DNA from: Psychrobacter glacincola
GTDB taxonomy: Bacteria > Pseudomonadota > Gammaproteobacteria > Pseudomonadales > Moraxellaceae
Direction: 5' to 3'
DNA length: 64,000 nucleotides
Assembly (NCBI RefSeq): GCF_904846075.1
Contig: NZ_CAJGZH010000001.1
Span: 744,001-808,000 of the forward strand
Made by a program: the position numbers and the translations under genes. Below, in pieces: positions 12,261 through 21,348 of this stretch. Position 1 is the stretch's first letter, and each line of letters starts with the position of its first letter. Below the pieces are notes generated by a model. The model was not told the DNA's origin and ran no database searches. It was given only the letters and a program-made list of their open reading frames with translations.

Positions 12261-12299
12261 ATCAGCACAGAATATCGGCACAAAATATTAGCACAGAGT
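12261..12299. repeat. 13-bp degenerate tandem repeat, 3 copies
   Basis: Units ATCAGCACAGAAT (12261-12273), ATCGGCACAAAAT (12274-12286) and ATTAGCACAGAGT (12287-12299), followed by a decayed fourth beginning ATGGCAGTG. It lies between the dioxygenase and rlmH genes. Confidence 0.85.
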
Positions 12300-12320
12300 A
12301 TGGCAGTGTTTAACGATTGC

Positions 12321-12809
12321 TTAATTGCCACGATGATAAGGATGATTGTTGTTGATACTCATCGCGCGATACAATTGTTCCATTAGCACAACACGTACCA
12401 GCGGATGCGGTAATGTCAGCGCTGATAGTGACAATTTTACATCAGCTTTGACTAATACTTCTGGCGATACGCCGTCTGCACCGCCGATCACCAGTGCAAT
12501 ATCATCGCCTTGCTGCATGCCATTAGCTAATTTATCAGCCAGCCCTTCTGTCGAAATCATTTTACCTTTGACATCCAATACCCATAGTTGCTCACGCCCT
12601 GAAGCATTATGAGCGGCTAATATTGCCTGTCCTTCTTGCTCACGGTATTGTGCCAAATTGGCATCAGAAGGGTTTTTTGCACGCTTTGCGGCAGCAATTT
12701 CCACGATTTCTGTACTGAGCATAGGTTGGATACGCTTAAAATACTCATCGAACCCCGTCTGTACCCATTTAGGCATTTTATTACCGACGGTTAAAATCCT
12801 TACTTTCAT
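12321..12809 (-). CDS. rlmH: 23S rRNA (pseudouridine1915-N3)-methyltransferase
   Basis: RlmH is a SPOUT methyltransferase that modifies pseudouridine 1915 in helix 69 of 23S rRNA on the 70S ribosome. ATG 12809 gives 162 aa beginning MKVRILTVGNKMPKW, the family start; an upstream in-frame codon at 12836 would add nine unrelated residues. SAM-binding knot motifs: LVIGGADGVSPEV and LSLSALTLPHPLVRVVLMEQLYRA, ending NNHPYHRGN. No partner gene (rsfS/nadD) is adjacent, unlike in E. coli. Confidence 0.97.
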   Translation of the reverse strand: MKVRILTVGNKMPKWVQTGFDEYFKRIQPMLSTEIVEIAAAKRAKNPSDANLAQYREQEGQAILAAHNASGREQLWVLDVKGKMISTEGLADKLANGMQQGDDIALVIGGADGVSPEVLVKADVKLSLSALTLPHPLVRVVLMEQLYRAMSINNNHPYHRGN

Positions 12810-12937
12810 AGCCAGTACCACTTTAATTTTAGTCATTAGTAAAATGTAACAAAAGAATTCTACGCTGAAGTGAACGTAACAAACAAGATTTTACGAAGCT
12901 TTTTTATGATTTACTAATCTTCGATAAACAATAGGTC

Positions 12938-13486
12938 TTACATCAAAGCCTGTATGGTTTGCGAGACAGTATCTTCTGTATTTTGGTAATTATCGCTTAC
13001 ATCAGTTGGGCTAGGTTTTGGAATAATAGTAAGCTTGGCATCAGATTCAAAAACGATGGCTTCCACATCATCGAAACGATGCACTCCTTCAGAGCGCATC
13101 GCACATTCAATCTCTTGACGAGTCAGCCGCTCAGCGCGCATGGCATCTGGCAAAAACTGCCCTTGATAGAAAACAATACGCGGCTCTGACAAAATAAAAC
13201 TGCTAAATTGCGGTGAGATAGAGGCGTATTTCGTAACTAAAAACTGCAATAGATAAAGTACTAAAATCGATGAAACCCCTTCGACAAAAGGAATGTCTTT
13301 GAGCAGAATAGTACTGGCACCAAGTGAACCGATCATCACGGTGACGATCCAATCAAAATTATTAAGCTGCGAAGTGGAGCGTTTACCTGAGATTTTGGTC
13401 ACCAGTACGATCAACACATAAACCATGACAGTCGTCAAAACGATGCGTCCAAGCTTGTCTATATTGTCAAAAAAAATCATGTCCAT
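12938..13486 (-). CDS. DUF421 (YetF-type) membrane protein
   Basis: A 182 aa protein with about three N-terminal membrane helices (residues ~12-85) and a cytoplasmic C-terminal domain. Family hallmarks are KISGKRSTSQLNNFDWIVTV in the membrane part and LTRQEIECAMRSEGVHRFDDVEAIVFE in the soluble domain. The function of DUF421/YetF proteins is unknown. Monocistronic as far as can be seen. Confidence 0.88.
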   Translation of the reverse strand: MDMIFFDNIDKLGRIVLTTVMVYVLIVLVTKISGKRSTSQLNNFDWIVTVMIGSLGASTILLKDIPFVEGVSSILVLYLLQFLVTKYASISPQFSSFILSEPRIVFYQGQFLPDAMRAERLTRQEIECAMRSEGVHRFDDVEAIVFESDAKLTIIPKPSPTDVSDNYQNTEDTVSQTIQALM

Positions 13487-13633
13487 GATAAATGCTCCTA
13501 TTAAAATATAAAACCGTTAATCACCCACAATCATTCAAGAGGTTACTCATTAAAGTTAGCCTAACGGATTTTATGTATTAATAGGGAGAAAAATTTGTAG
13601 CACCTTGTAGAGGTTCGGCTGAGATTTCCTCGC

Positions 13634-14149
13634 TCACATAGTTTTGCGTTTAGGGTCAAGCAGGCGATTAATCGCCCAAAGACTGATGCGGGCACTGACC
13701 AGTGTCAGCACCAATATCATCACCAGCGATGAAACCAATGGCAGTGGTTGCTGGACGGTCATCTCTAGTAGGACTTCGCGATTTACCGCATCAAACAACC
13801 AAAACCATATGGCTAAGAAGTAAATGACAGTCAGTAGCCAGACCACCGCGACGCCGCCAAACATTAAGCGATTGATTTCACCGCTATTCAATGCGCGCTG
13901 CTGATGTTTGACAAATTTATGAACCGCGATATAAGCCCCGATAATGATAGACAATACCGTTACCAGTTGCGAATTCAACGCAAGCTTGGTTTGAATTATC
14001 ATAAATATTGCGCTGGCAAGCGTATAGCCTATCGCGAAATATCCTACATATTGTGCCAATTTAGGCTGCGCTGACTCATGGTTTTTCGGCAGCGGCTCGC
14101 CACCTGAATGAGTCTTGGATTTATTGAGATTGGTTGTCTTGCGTGACAT
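13634..14149 (-). CDS. Four-helix integral membrane protein of unknown function
   Basis: A 171 aa protein from ATG 14149, preceded by AAGG, with an N-terminal hydrophilic segment (~35 residues) and about four transmembrane helices (YFAIGYTLASAIFMII, VTVLSIIIGAYIA, VAVVWLLTVIYFLAIWFWLF, LPLVSSLVMILVLTLVSARI). It resembles the ABZJ_00895-type proteins of Moraxellaceae by layout only. It starts 43 bp after the dacB-like gene and is likely co-transcribed with it. The longer upstream extension to 14224 is not favoured. Confidence 0.65.
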   Translation of the reverse strand: MSRKTTNLNKSKTHSGGEPLPKNHESAQPKLAQYVGYFAIGYTLASAIFMIIQTKLALNSQLVTVLSIIIGAYIAVHKFVKHQQRALNSGEINRLMFGGVAVVWLLTVIYFLAIWFWLFDAVNREVLLEMTVQQPLPLVSSLVMILVLTLVSARISLWAINRLLDPKRKTM

Positions 14150-14192
14150 AAGTGAACCTTTATAAAGGTGAAAAATAGGATGTGAAAAACAC

Positions 14193-16205
14193 TTAATGCT
14201 GCGCCGTCCAATCAAGCATCGCATCTAGCACGGGTCTGGCTGTATAAGCGTTATGTGCTTGCTCACTATTGATGAGTCCAACCACGACATAATCCTGTCC
14301 CGACAATCCTTTGACATAGCCTGCCATCGAGGTGACGTTGTTTAAGGTACCTGTTTTTATCCACGCACGACCAATGGCTGCTGATTCTGGTAGGCGTTCA
14401 CTATGAGCGGTAATGGTGCCACTGACGCCAGCGATACCTAACGAGTTGACGTAAACGTCAAAACTTGGATGGCTATAAGCATAAGTTAATAGTTCGCTTA
14501 GGTTTGCAGCTGTGATGGTACAGTCGCGGCAGAGTCCTGAACCATTGGTCAAATGCGGCGGCGGTGTGCTTAGATTGGTCTGCCACCATTGATTAATAGT
14601 CTGCAATGCGACAGGATAGCTCGTCGCAGTCGGCGTGCCAAATTGATACAAGCTATGTGAATTACTAATAGCTTTATCGAGTGTTTTATTATCAACTTTG
14701 TCATAAACACCAATCGATAGCGCCACTTGCTCAGTCATCACATTGTTTGAAAAGTGATTGATATCGTAAATCTGCTGCGTCAAATTCAACGATGGGTAGC
14801 TGACAATAGGCAGCGGTGACATAGGAAGTGCTGCCAGACCATGCGTTGATTTGGTGTTTTTCATGGTAGTGTAAGGTGCTTCTTGAGTGATGACATGACC
14901 ACTCAGCGTATTGCCTAGCTCTTGCCATTTTGCGGCAATAACGCGTGCGGCAAAATCTTTGGCATCAGGATAAGCCACATAAAAAGCATGCTCTTGGCAG
15001 CTGTTTGGCAACTGAGTATTTAATACCAATTGTTTTGCTTGCCACTCGGGTGCGAGACTATAACGCGCTTGTCCACAGGCCGCCGAACGCGTATTTATTA
15101 TGCTGGGCAAAGCATAATTTGCTAATTTTGGTGTATAAGTTAGATTTGCTTGGTCATCGTTTAACGGATAGCTTTTGATACCGATGGTACTAAAATTCAC
15201 CAAAAAACCATCGGGACTGGCGTTATAAGGACGCAGTGGCGAGTTGTCAAAGGCGGCAGGGTCTTTACTGACATTTTTAAAGACGCCACTGTCAATGATA
15301 ATATCACCGTCGATATGACGGATACCGGATGACTGTACTTTATAAAGGAGCTGTTTTAAACGCTCGTGAGTCATTTTTGGATCGCCGCTGCCTTGGATAA
15401 TCAAATCGCCATGCAGACGGTCACCGATGACAAGGCCTGTATGATAGACACGGGTATGCCAGACAAAATCAGCGCCTAGGGTATCTAACGCAATAAAGCT
15501 GGGAACGAGTTTCATGGTGCTGGCAGGCGTGCGAGCGATATCGGCTTGATGGTTCAGCAACGGCGAAAATGAAATTTTTATGGAGGCGTTATCAGTACTG
15601 ATGTCATCAGTTTTATTGTTATTAGCATTGTTATTAATGACAGCTGTTTTTGCCTTATCACCCAATATCGTTGGGATGCTTTCTAAGCTTTGATAAGTAT
15701 AAGGATCATCGGTGTAAGCATGCAGTTTTTTCTCATGCTTTTCAATGGTACGCTGCTCAATAGTAATCAGCGTACTCTGTTGGCGTACATGGTTATTATT
15801 GTTTTTGTCATTATTATTTTGCGTGGCTTTTTGAGAATTACTTTTTATATCAGTATTTATATTGGCAGTCGGTTTTGGCTGAAGAGCGGGGTTAGGTGAG
15901 CGGTGTGTGCTGCTATCAATAACCTGAATGGGAGCGGGCAGGTGACTGGCATTTTTATCACCGACTGGTGTGACGATAATACTAATATCAGCTTCTGTTA
16001 AATCGGCTCGTGATAATGCTGCTTCGATGGCTTTTGGTAGTGCTGCTTGCGCATGGATGGGCAGTATTGTCGCCGTTGCTAATAACGCTATGATAGGTAC
16101 GTATTTAGCAGGCGGCTTCGACGGTCGCAGATAACGACAGAAAGGAAATAATTTGGCAGTAAAAGCAGAGGAATGACGGAGTTTATAGGTGGGTCGCATG
16201 AGCAT
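14193..16205 (-). CDS. dacB: D-alanyl-D-alanine carboxypeptidase/endopeptidase, PBP4 type
   Basis: A 670 aa periplasmic peptidase S13 that trims or cleaves peptidoglycan cross-links. Catalytic motifs: SxxK at 229-232 (STMK), SxN at 486-488 (SNN in NHFSNNVMTEQ) and KTG at 617-619 (WIKTGTLNN). An N-terminal signal sequence is followed by ALPKAIEAAL. It is longer than E. coli PBP4 (477 aa) mainly because of a low-complexity Asn/Lys/Thr-rich insertion at residues ~100-210 before the SxxK motif. The gene symbol is by family; orthology is probable. Confidence 0.92.
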   Translation of the reverse strand: MLMRPTYKLRHSSAFTAKLFPFCRYLRPSKPPAKYVPIIALLATATILPIHAQAALPKAIEAALSRADLTEADISIIVTPVGDKNASHLPAPIQVIDSSTHRSPNPALQPKPTANINTDIKSNSQKATQNNNDKNNNNHVRQQSTLITIEQRTIEKHEKKLHAYTDDPYTYQSLESIPTILGDKAKTAVINNNANNNKTDDISTDNASIKISFSPLLNHQADIARTPASTMKLVPSFIALDTLGADFVWHTRVYHTGLVIGDRLHGDLIIQGSGDPKMTHERLKQLLYKVQSSGIRHIDGDIIIDSGVFKNVSKDPAAFDNSPLRPYNASPDGFLVNFSTIGIKSYPLNDDQANLTYTPKLANYALPSIINTRSAACGQARYSLAPEWQAKQLVLNTQLPNSCQEHAFYVAYPDAKDFAARVIAAKWQELGNTLSGHVITQEAPYTTMKNTKSTHGLAALPMSPLPIVSYPSLNLTQQIYDINHFSNNVMTEQVALSIGVYDKVDNKTLDKAISNSHSLYQFGTPTATSYPVALQTINQWWQTNLSTPPPHLTNGSGLCRDCTITAANLSELLTYAYSHPSFDVYVNSLGIAGVSGTITAHSERLPESAAIGRAWIKTGTLNNVTSMAGYVKGLSGQDYVVVGLINSEQAHNAYTARPVLDAMLDWTAQH

Positions 16206-16318
16206 CTTTCATCAGGTGGCAAAAACAGCCTATGGTAACATGAGTTGCCGTTTTCGCGTAGATGGCAGGCGTAGATGAAAACCTGTTTTTATCTGAATTT
16301 GCAAAATGCGAACGCACG

Positions 16319-16923
16319 TTAGCGCACATGTAAAAATGCCATGGCGGTCATGATTGCGTCGTTATAAGCATCGTGAGCGCCTAGATCGGGTATATTATAA
16401 TGCGCTAAAATATTGGTCAGATGCTGCGCTTGGCTAGATAGTCCTTGGGTTTGACCACTCATGCGTCGACTATATAAATGGCGCAAATCGATGATTTCGT
16501 TGGGCAGTGCTGTGCCCATATAGCGTTTGACCAGAGGGTTTAAAAACGCTGTGTCTAAACTCGTACAAAACCCCACAATTGGGCGATTGCCTATAAATGG
16601 CAACAACAGCGCTAGCATCTCATCGTAGCCATACCATGCTCAACGTCGGCAGTACGTAGACCGTGAATCACAATGGTGTCACGGTCTGGCATCACAGGTG
16701 GTCTGCATACGATATGCATGCCATTGCCAGTGTCGATTGTATTGTCATTGATATGAATCGCGGCGACAGACAATAAATGGTGGTTTTTTGGATTGAGTCC
16801 CGTCATTTCGCAGTCAATCGCTACCCACTGCTTAGCCACAGGTTTGGTAAACATCGATACCAATTCTGGGCGCTGTAGCTGCGTTTTTTGCCAAGCGCAG
16901 GATAACTGTGTTAGCCAACTCAT
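16319..16923 (-). pseudogene. DnaQ-like 3'-5' exonuclease, frameshifted
   Basis: Two overlapping ORFs (16612-16923 and 16319-16618) together make one DEDD exonuclease. The first holds Exo I (VAIDCEMTGLNP) and the IHGLRTADVEHGM helix, then ends ATMRC-stop. The second supplies FIGNRPIVGFCTSLDTAFLNP (Exo II) and LGAHDAYNDAIMTAMAF (Exo III). Adding one T after GGCT near 16626-16628 would restore GMAYDEMLALLLPFIGN, a normal family sequence of about 201 aa. No slippery heptamer is visible, so this is a real pseudogene or a sequencing error. It lies 34 bp after the CBS/DUF294 gene, probably in one operon. Confidence 0.85.
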
Positions 16924-16957
16924 AGTTGTCGCTCATCCATTTATGCGATTGTTGTAC

Positions 16958-18898
16958 TTATGCGAGCTCTAGTTGATAATGCTGACGTAGCTGGTTTTTA
17001 AAGCTTTTAACAACGGCCAAACATTCTTTTAATAAGTCGCGCTCAAGCGCGGTCAAGGTCATTGGGTTGACTTGCCGTGCATGTTTATCGTCGGTTGATA
17101 GGGCGACTGATAGGCGCTGTGCCATAAAAAACTCCAAGGCTTCTAGTAAAGTATCCGCTCGCTCTTGGGTCAAGGCGCGCGCTTGTACCAAAGCTTTCAG
17201 ACGATTTTTACTACTGGGCAGCTCTAAGATATCGTTTTCTAATGCCAAGGTACGAATGCCATGAACCAGTGGAAAGATACCGGCTTTCTTTAGGTCAATG
17301 TCTTCTGACCCGGATTTACCACCAAGCAAAGGCACGAACTTTTGCCACCACTGATTGACATCACCGAACTGTAGCGCGGCGCGCGCGAACTGGCGTACAA
17401 ACATAGGGTCTGACTGCCTGTGGGCAACCTTTAAATGTTGACGCACCTGAGTCAATAATGACTCATCTCCGCAGACATATTCGCCATCGAGTATGGCGGA
17501 CAAATAAATACCATGCATGGGATCCGTATTTCGAAACCATAAACCAATCTGGGCATTAAACTGTTTTAGCGGCTGTCGCCACATAGGGTTGGTCATCATG
17601 ATATTACCATCGCACAGTGGATAACCGAGGTCTGCTAAATGCTGATTAAAAGTATCCGCAAATTCTGGCAGATCAGGGTGAGTATAGCCGTCACGTAAGA
17701 TGAGCGCATTGTCTTGGTCAGTACGCATGATTTGCTCACCGCGCCCCTCGGAGCCCATCACGATCAGGCAGGTATTTGTCATGACCTCATCAGGCACGAT
17801 AAGTTGCCAGAGCTTAGTAAACACCTGTGCATTTAAGGTCTGTACCATGCGGCTGATATTACCGATTTTGACACCGTTTTGATGTTGGGCGCGAATATAA
17901 CGACCGATAAGCTCGACGGCAGTATCTAAGCTCGATAAATCTTTTGCTTGCTCGATTTGGATACTAATGAGCTGTGAATGATGACCAATATGCGCAAGCA
18001 TATCGCTTTGTCCTAATATACCGACGACATCCCCATTTTGATCCATCACTGGTAGCCGATGGATGCGATAGCGGGTCATGGTCAATAATGCATCGCCAAT
18101 CTCATCACTGGCTTTGATGGTACGCAGGTTAAAATTAGCATAGTGCTGGCAGGGGGTAGTGGCTGGATCTTGCTGGTCACTCACGGCGCGGCAAATGTCG
18201 GTATCGGTCAAAATACCCAATAGATGACCAGTACCATATTGCACCTCTCCCTCGTTTTTTAGGTGGTCTAAGGGTTGCACCAGTACATGTTTTAGCCCCG
18301 CTTTCGTCATGATAGACGCGGCTTCGTACAAGCTGTTATTGGCGTTGACGATATGGACGGGCAATAGATTGACATCAATGACGGGCTGCAACATGATTTG
18401 CTGCACTTCTTGTTGGTCATTGTAGCTGGCAGAGACTATGGATTTATTATTGCGGCGCTGCTGTAATGCCTTTAGCCGTTCGGGCAATTTGTCTGACAGC
18501 ATTTGGCGCACTAGGTGATTTTGGGCGCTGATTTTATCGACTGCGCTACCAGCGACTTGGAGCAACAAGGTATCCTCAGCGGCTCGAAACTGATAGGTCT
18601 GCAGCGCTTCAGTATTAAGGTTATTTTCAGTCAATGATTCAGGCAGACGACGGCTGTCGAACCAGTCGTTATTATTGAGATGGTCGGAGTGATTACTACC
18701 CAAGTAAGAGGCAACAAACTCACCATCAAGCAATTGCTCAATCTGCCCTTTAATGACCACATACAGATATTGCAACTCTTCGGCAGTTAGATTCTCATTT
18801 TTGGCAAGGTAGCGGATTTGAGTATTTTTTCTGATACTTTGGCGTTCAGCCAGACTCAATACATCAAAGGGCGGCTGGGTAAAATCAAGATGGGGCAT
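16958..18898 (-). CDS. cNMP-binding/CBS/DUF294 nucleotidyltransferase-like protein
   Basis: A 646 aa predicted signal-transduction protein. An N-terminal cyclic-nucleotide-binding-like domain (~1-130) is followed by a CBS pair (~185-315; GILTDTDICRAV, TRYRIHRLPVMDQNGDVVGILGQSD). A GlnD-like nucleotidyltransferase domain comes next (VMGSEGRGEQIMRTDQDNAL, with the two acidic residues) and then the DUF294 C-terminal substrate-binding domain. The biochemical target is unknown. It is upstream of the exonuclease gene on the same strand. Confidence 0.9.
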   Translation of the reverse strand: MPHLDFTQPPFDVLSLAERQSIRKNTQIRYLAKNENLTAEELQYLYVVIKGQIEQLLDGEFVASYLGSNHSDHLNNNDWFDSRRLPESLTENNLNTEALQTYQFRAAEDTLLLQVAGSAVDKISAQNHLVRQMLSDKLPERLKALQQRRNNKSIVSASYNDQQEVQQIMLQPVIDVNLLPVHIVNANNSLYEAASIMTKAGLKHVLVQPLDHLKNEGEVQYGTGHLLGILTDTDICRAVSDQQDPATTPCQHYANFNLRTIKASDEIGDALLTMTRYRIHRLPVMDQNGDVVGILGQSDMLAHIGHHSQLISIQIEQAKDLSSLDTAVELIGRYIRAQHQNGVKIGNISRMVQTLNAQVFTKLWQLIVPDEVMTNTCLIVMGSEGRGEQIMRTDQDNALILRDGYTHPDLPEFADTFNQHLADLGYPLCDGNIMMTNPMWRQPLKQFNAQIGLWFRNTDPMHGIYLSAILDGEYVCGDESLLTQVRQHLKVAHRQSDPMFVRQFARAALQFGDVNQWWQKFVPLLGGKSGSEDIDLKKAGIFPLVHGIRTLALENDILELPSSKNRLKALVQARALTQERADTLLEALEFFMAQRLSVALSTDDKHARQVNPMTLTALERDLLKECLAVVKSFKNQLRQHYQLELA

Positions 18899-18971
18899 GG
18901 CATCATCCTTGATGGCATATTGAGTAAAAGATAATCGATGATAAAAGACACTTTACTATAGCATTATTAAA

Positions 18972-19020
18972 GCAAAAAACCTCTAATAACCACAGTAATA
19001 TTGTGGCTATTAGAGGTTGC
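18972..19020 (-). terminator. Terminator of dapC
   Basis: A 17-nt-arm hairpin: AACCTCTAATAACCACA (18978-18994) pairs with TGTGGCTATTAGAGGTT (19002-19018). Read on the minus strand it ends in TTTTTTGC after dapC; on the plus strand it is also followed by a T-run (TGCTGTTTTTTTT). Confidence 0.88.
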
Positions 19021-19056
19021 TGTTTTTTTTGAAACTTTTATATATAAAGCGACTGC

Positions 19057-20313
19057 TTATGCGCCTAGTAATTTTCGAATACGGTTTATCGCTTCGCGGC
19101 TCTCATCAACACTCGCAACGAGCGCAATGCGCACATAGCCTTGCCCAGGGTTTTTGCCATCAATATCACGTGACAGATAGCGCCCTGCTAGTGCGTGAAT
19201 ATTGGCCTGCTCGTACAGTGCTTTGACAAACTGCTCATCATCCCCATCGAACGGCTCAGGGACCTTTATCCAAAAGTAAAATCCAGCCTCAGGCATTCGT
19301 AACTCTAGTAACTCACCAAGCTCAGACATCCACAAGGCAAATTTTTCTTGATACAGAGCGCGATTGTGTGCCACATGCTTTTCATCTTGCCATGCAGCGA
19401 TCGAGGCGAGCTGATGTGGTATCGGCATCGCACAGCCTTGATAGGTACGATATTGCAGATAAGCTTGCAAAATATTGGCATCACCTGCCACAAACCCTGA
19501 GCGTAAACCAGGCAGATTTGAACGCTTAGATAAAGAGTGAAAGACAATACAGTTTTTGAAATCATGACGACCGAGGGCAGCGCAGGCTTGCAATAGTCCA
19601 ATCGGTGCCGTATCAAAATACAGCTCGCTATAGCACTCGTCACTGGCAATAATAAAATCGTACTGATCTGACAGACGAATGAGATATTCCCAATCCTCCA
19701 TCGTCATGACCGAGCCCGTCGGATTGTTAGGACTACAAACAAACAGCAACTGCGTGCGCGCCCAAACATCTTTTGGTACGGCGCGATAGTTACCTTTAAA
19801 GTCATCGTCCAGTGTGCAAGGCACGAAATAAGGCTCGGCTTGCGCCAGTATCGCTGCACCCTCATATATTTGGTAAAAAGGGTTGGGCATGACTATTGTA
19901 GGAGCAGTCATAGGAGAAACGGCAGATAATGGGTCAGAGACAGACAGCGGACTACTCTCTGTATCGCTTACTTTATGATCCACGACTGCTTGTACCAGAC
20001 TAAAAATAGCCTCGCGTGTGCCCATTACTGGTAATACTTGCGTATTGGCATCGACATGGTTCAAAAAGAAGCGTTTTTCTAGCCAATGCGCGATGGTTTG
20101 GCGCAGCTCAAACATGCCATTAGTCGTTGGATAACGACTTATTTTGTCCAAATTTTCACGTAGTACGTCCAGCACGAACGCTGGCGGCTCATGTTTTGGT
20201 TCACCAATACCGAGCTTGATTTCACTGTAGTCATGGGCTGGCACACTGTTAGCAAGCAATGTTGCCATTTTTGCAAAAGGGTAAGGATGCAGGTACGTTA
20301 AGTTGTGATTCAT
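19057..20313 (-). CDS. dapC: Succinyldiaminopimelate transaminase
   Basis: A class I PLP aminotransferase of the gammaproteobacterial DapC type, acting in the succinylase branch of diaminopimelate/lysine synthesis. ATG 20313 gives 418 aa beginning MNHNLTYLHPYPFAK; the longer frame begins with TTG at 20337 and is not needed. Features: GIGEPKHEPP, the cofactor motif CSPNNPTGS and the PLP lysine K263 (HSLSKRSNLPGLRSGF). A Ser/Pro-rich insertion sits at about 115-138. It belongs to the map-glnD-dapC neighbourhood known from Pseudomonas, here interrupted by one opposite-strand gene. Confidence 0.92.
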   Translation of the reverse strand: MNHNLTYLHPYPFAKMATLLANSVPAHDYSEIKLGIGEPKHEPPAFVLDVLRENLDKISRYPTTNGMFELRQTIAHWLEKRFFLNHVDANTQVLPVMGTREAIFSLVQAVVDHKVSDTESSPLSVSDPLSAVSPMTAPTIVMPNPFYQIYEGAAILAQAEPYFVPCTLDDDFKGNYRAVPKDVWARTQLLFVCSPNNPTGSVMTMEDWEYLIRLSDQYDFIIASDECYSELYFDTAPIGLLQACAALGRHDFKNCIVFHSLSKRSNLPGLRSGFVAGDANILQAYLQYRTYQGCAMPIPHQLASIAAWQDEKHVAHNRALYQEKFALWMSELGELLELRMPEAGFYFWIKVPEPFDGDDEQFVKALYEQANIHALAGRYLSRDIDGKNPGQGYVRIALVASVDESREAINRIRKLLGA

Positions 20314-20570
20314 AAGTAGGGTAACTATAATAGACAATTAATAATAAAGTTATAAAGAAAAATTACATTTAAGCAGTGTAGCACTTCTCTTATTTTTTGT
20401 CTTTTACTTCTCATGCTCAAGCTGCTTAGCTATTTAACCATAAATTATAATAACTAATGAAGCCGTCACAGATTTAAAAATCCTAAAAAAAGCTTATCAA
20501 TTGATAACTTATAACAATACAAAAAACTGCTGTCAGCCCTAATGATAGATTATGGTGAGGATAATTTGAT

Positions 20571-21242
20571 ATGCCTAGTATCTCAAAAACTAATGATCTT
20601 AACGCGACAGATATTCAAGATGAAAATTTTGATGATGCGCAACAGCGAACCAAATTGTACGAGCTATTAAAACAGCGGGAGCAAAGCTGGTGGCAAGCTC
20701 GCCAGCAATTAATTAGCCATAAAGAACGAAAAATGTTTTGGTACGGTGAAAATAGCTTGATGATGTGGTTACTGTGGCAACTGGTCAGTTACGTGATCGT
20801 TGCGATGGTGCTGATGTTGCTTAGCAATCAGCTCGGTATTTTACTGCCCTTATGGCAATATATTGCCTTATTTGTCTTACAGACAGTGATTTTTGTGGCC
20901 ATGCTCGCGTCCAAAAGTCGAATGGCAGACAGCTTGCAGCGTAAAATCGATAAAGATGAGTTGATGCGTGAAGAGGCACTGAATGAGATGATTATCTTAG
21001 CAGAGGACAGCCTTTATCCCGATGTGCATGCCAAATCGCCTATTTCTCTAAGACAAATCTATGAGTGTTTTGAGGGGGATTTTCATTTAGCAAGTTTACA
21101 TTGTTTGCTGCAAAAAGAGGTCAACGCTGGGCGCTTAATACTGACGCAAAGACAGATTGAAGCAGAGATTCTGCCACCAGATCTTGCGGATGATGAGCTC
21201 AATGAGCACGCTAGCGAAATGATATATAAAAGCACCTTATAA
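20571..21242 (+). CDS. Hypothetical two-helix membrane protein
   Basis: A 223 aa protein: an acidic, Gln-rich N-terminus (~70 residues) and two adjacent transmembrane helices (SLMMWLLWQLVSYVIVAMVLML and LWQYIALFVLQTVIFVAMLA). The cytoplasmic C-terminal region is long, with charged helices and DLADDELNEHASEM near the end. I do not recognise the family. It lies on the opposite strand between dapC and glnD and has its own terminator overlapping the stop codon, consistent with a real independent gene. No strong ribosome-binding site is seen (GAGGAT at -12). Confidence 0.65.
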   Translation: MPSISKTNDLNATDIQDENFDDAQQRTKLYELLKQREQSWWQARQQLISHKERKMFWYGENSLMMWLLWQLVSYVIVAMVLMLLSNQLGILLPLWQYIALFVLQTVIFVAMLASKSRMADSLQRKIDKDELMREEALNEMIILAEDSLYPDVHAKSPISLRQIYECFEGDFHLASLHCLLQKEVNAGRLILTQRQIEAEILPPDLADDELNEHASEMIYKSTL

Positions 21243-21253
21243 AAGGTGCTTTT
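21228..21253 (+). terminator. Terminator overlapping the stop of the membrane-protein gene
   Basis: A perfect 11 bp stem AAAAGCACCTT / AAGGTGCTTTT with loop ATAA. The TAA stop codon of the preceding gene lies in the loop and 3' arm. Confidence 0.8.
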
Positions 21254-21348
21254 GATATTAACGGGTTAAAAAATACAAAGCATGCCATCAATGAATGGAT
21301 GATACACGCCGAGTATTTATCTTAGACTTATCTTGTAAGCCCATTTGT

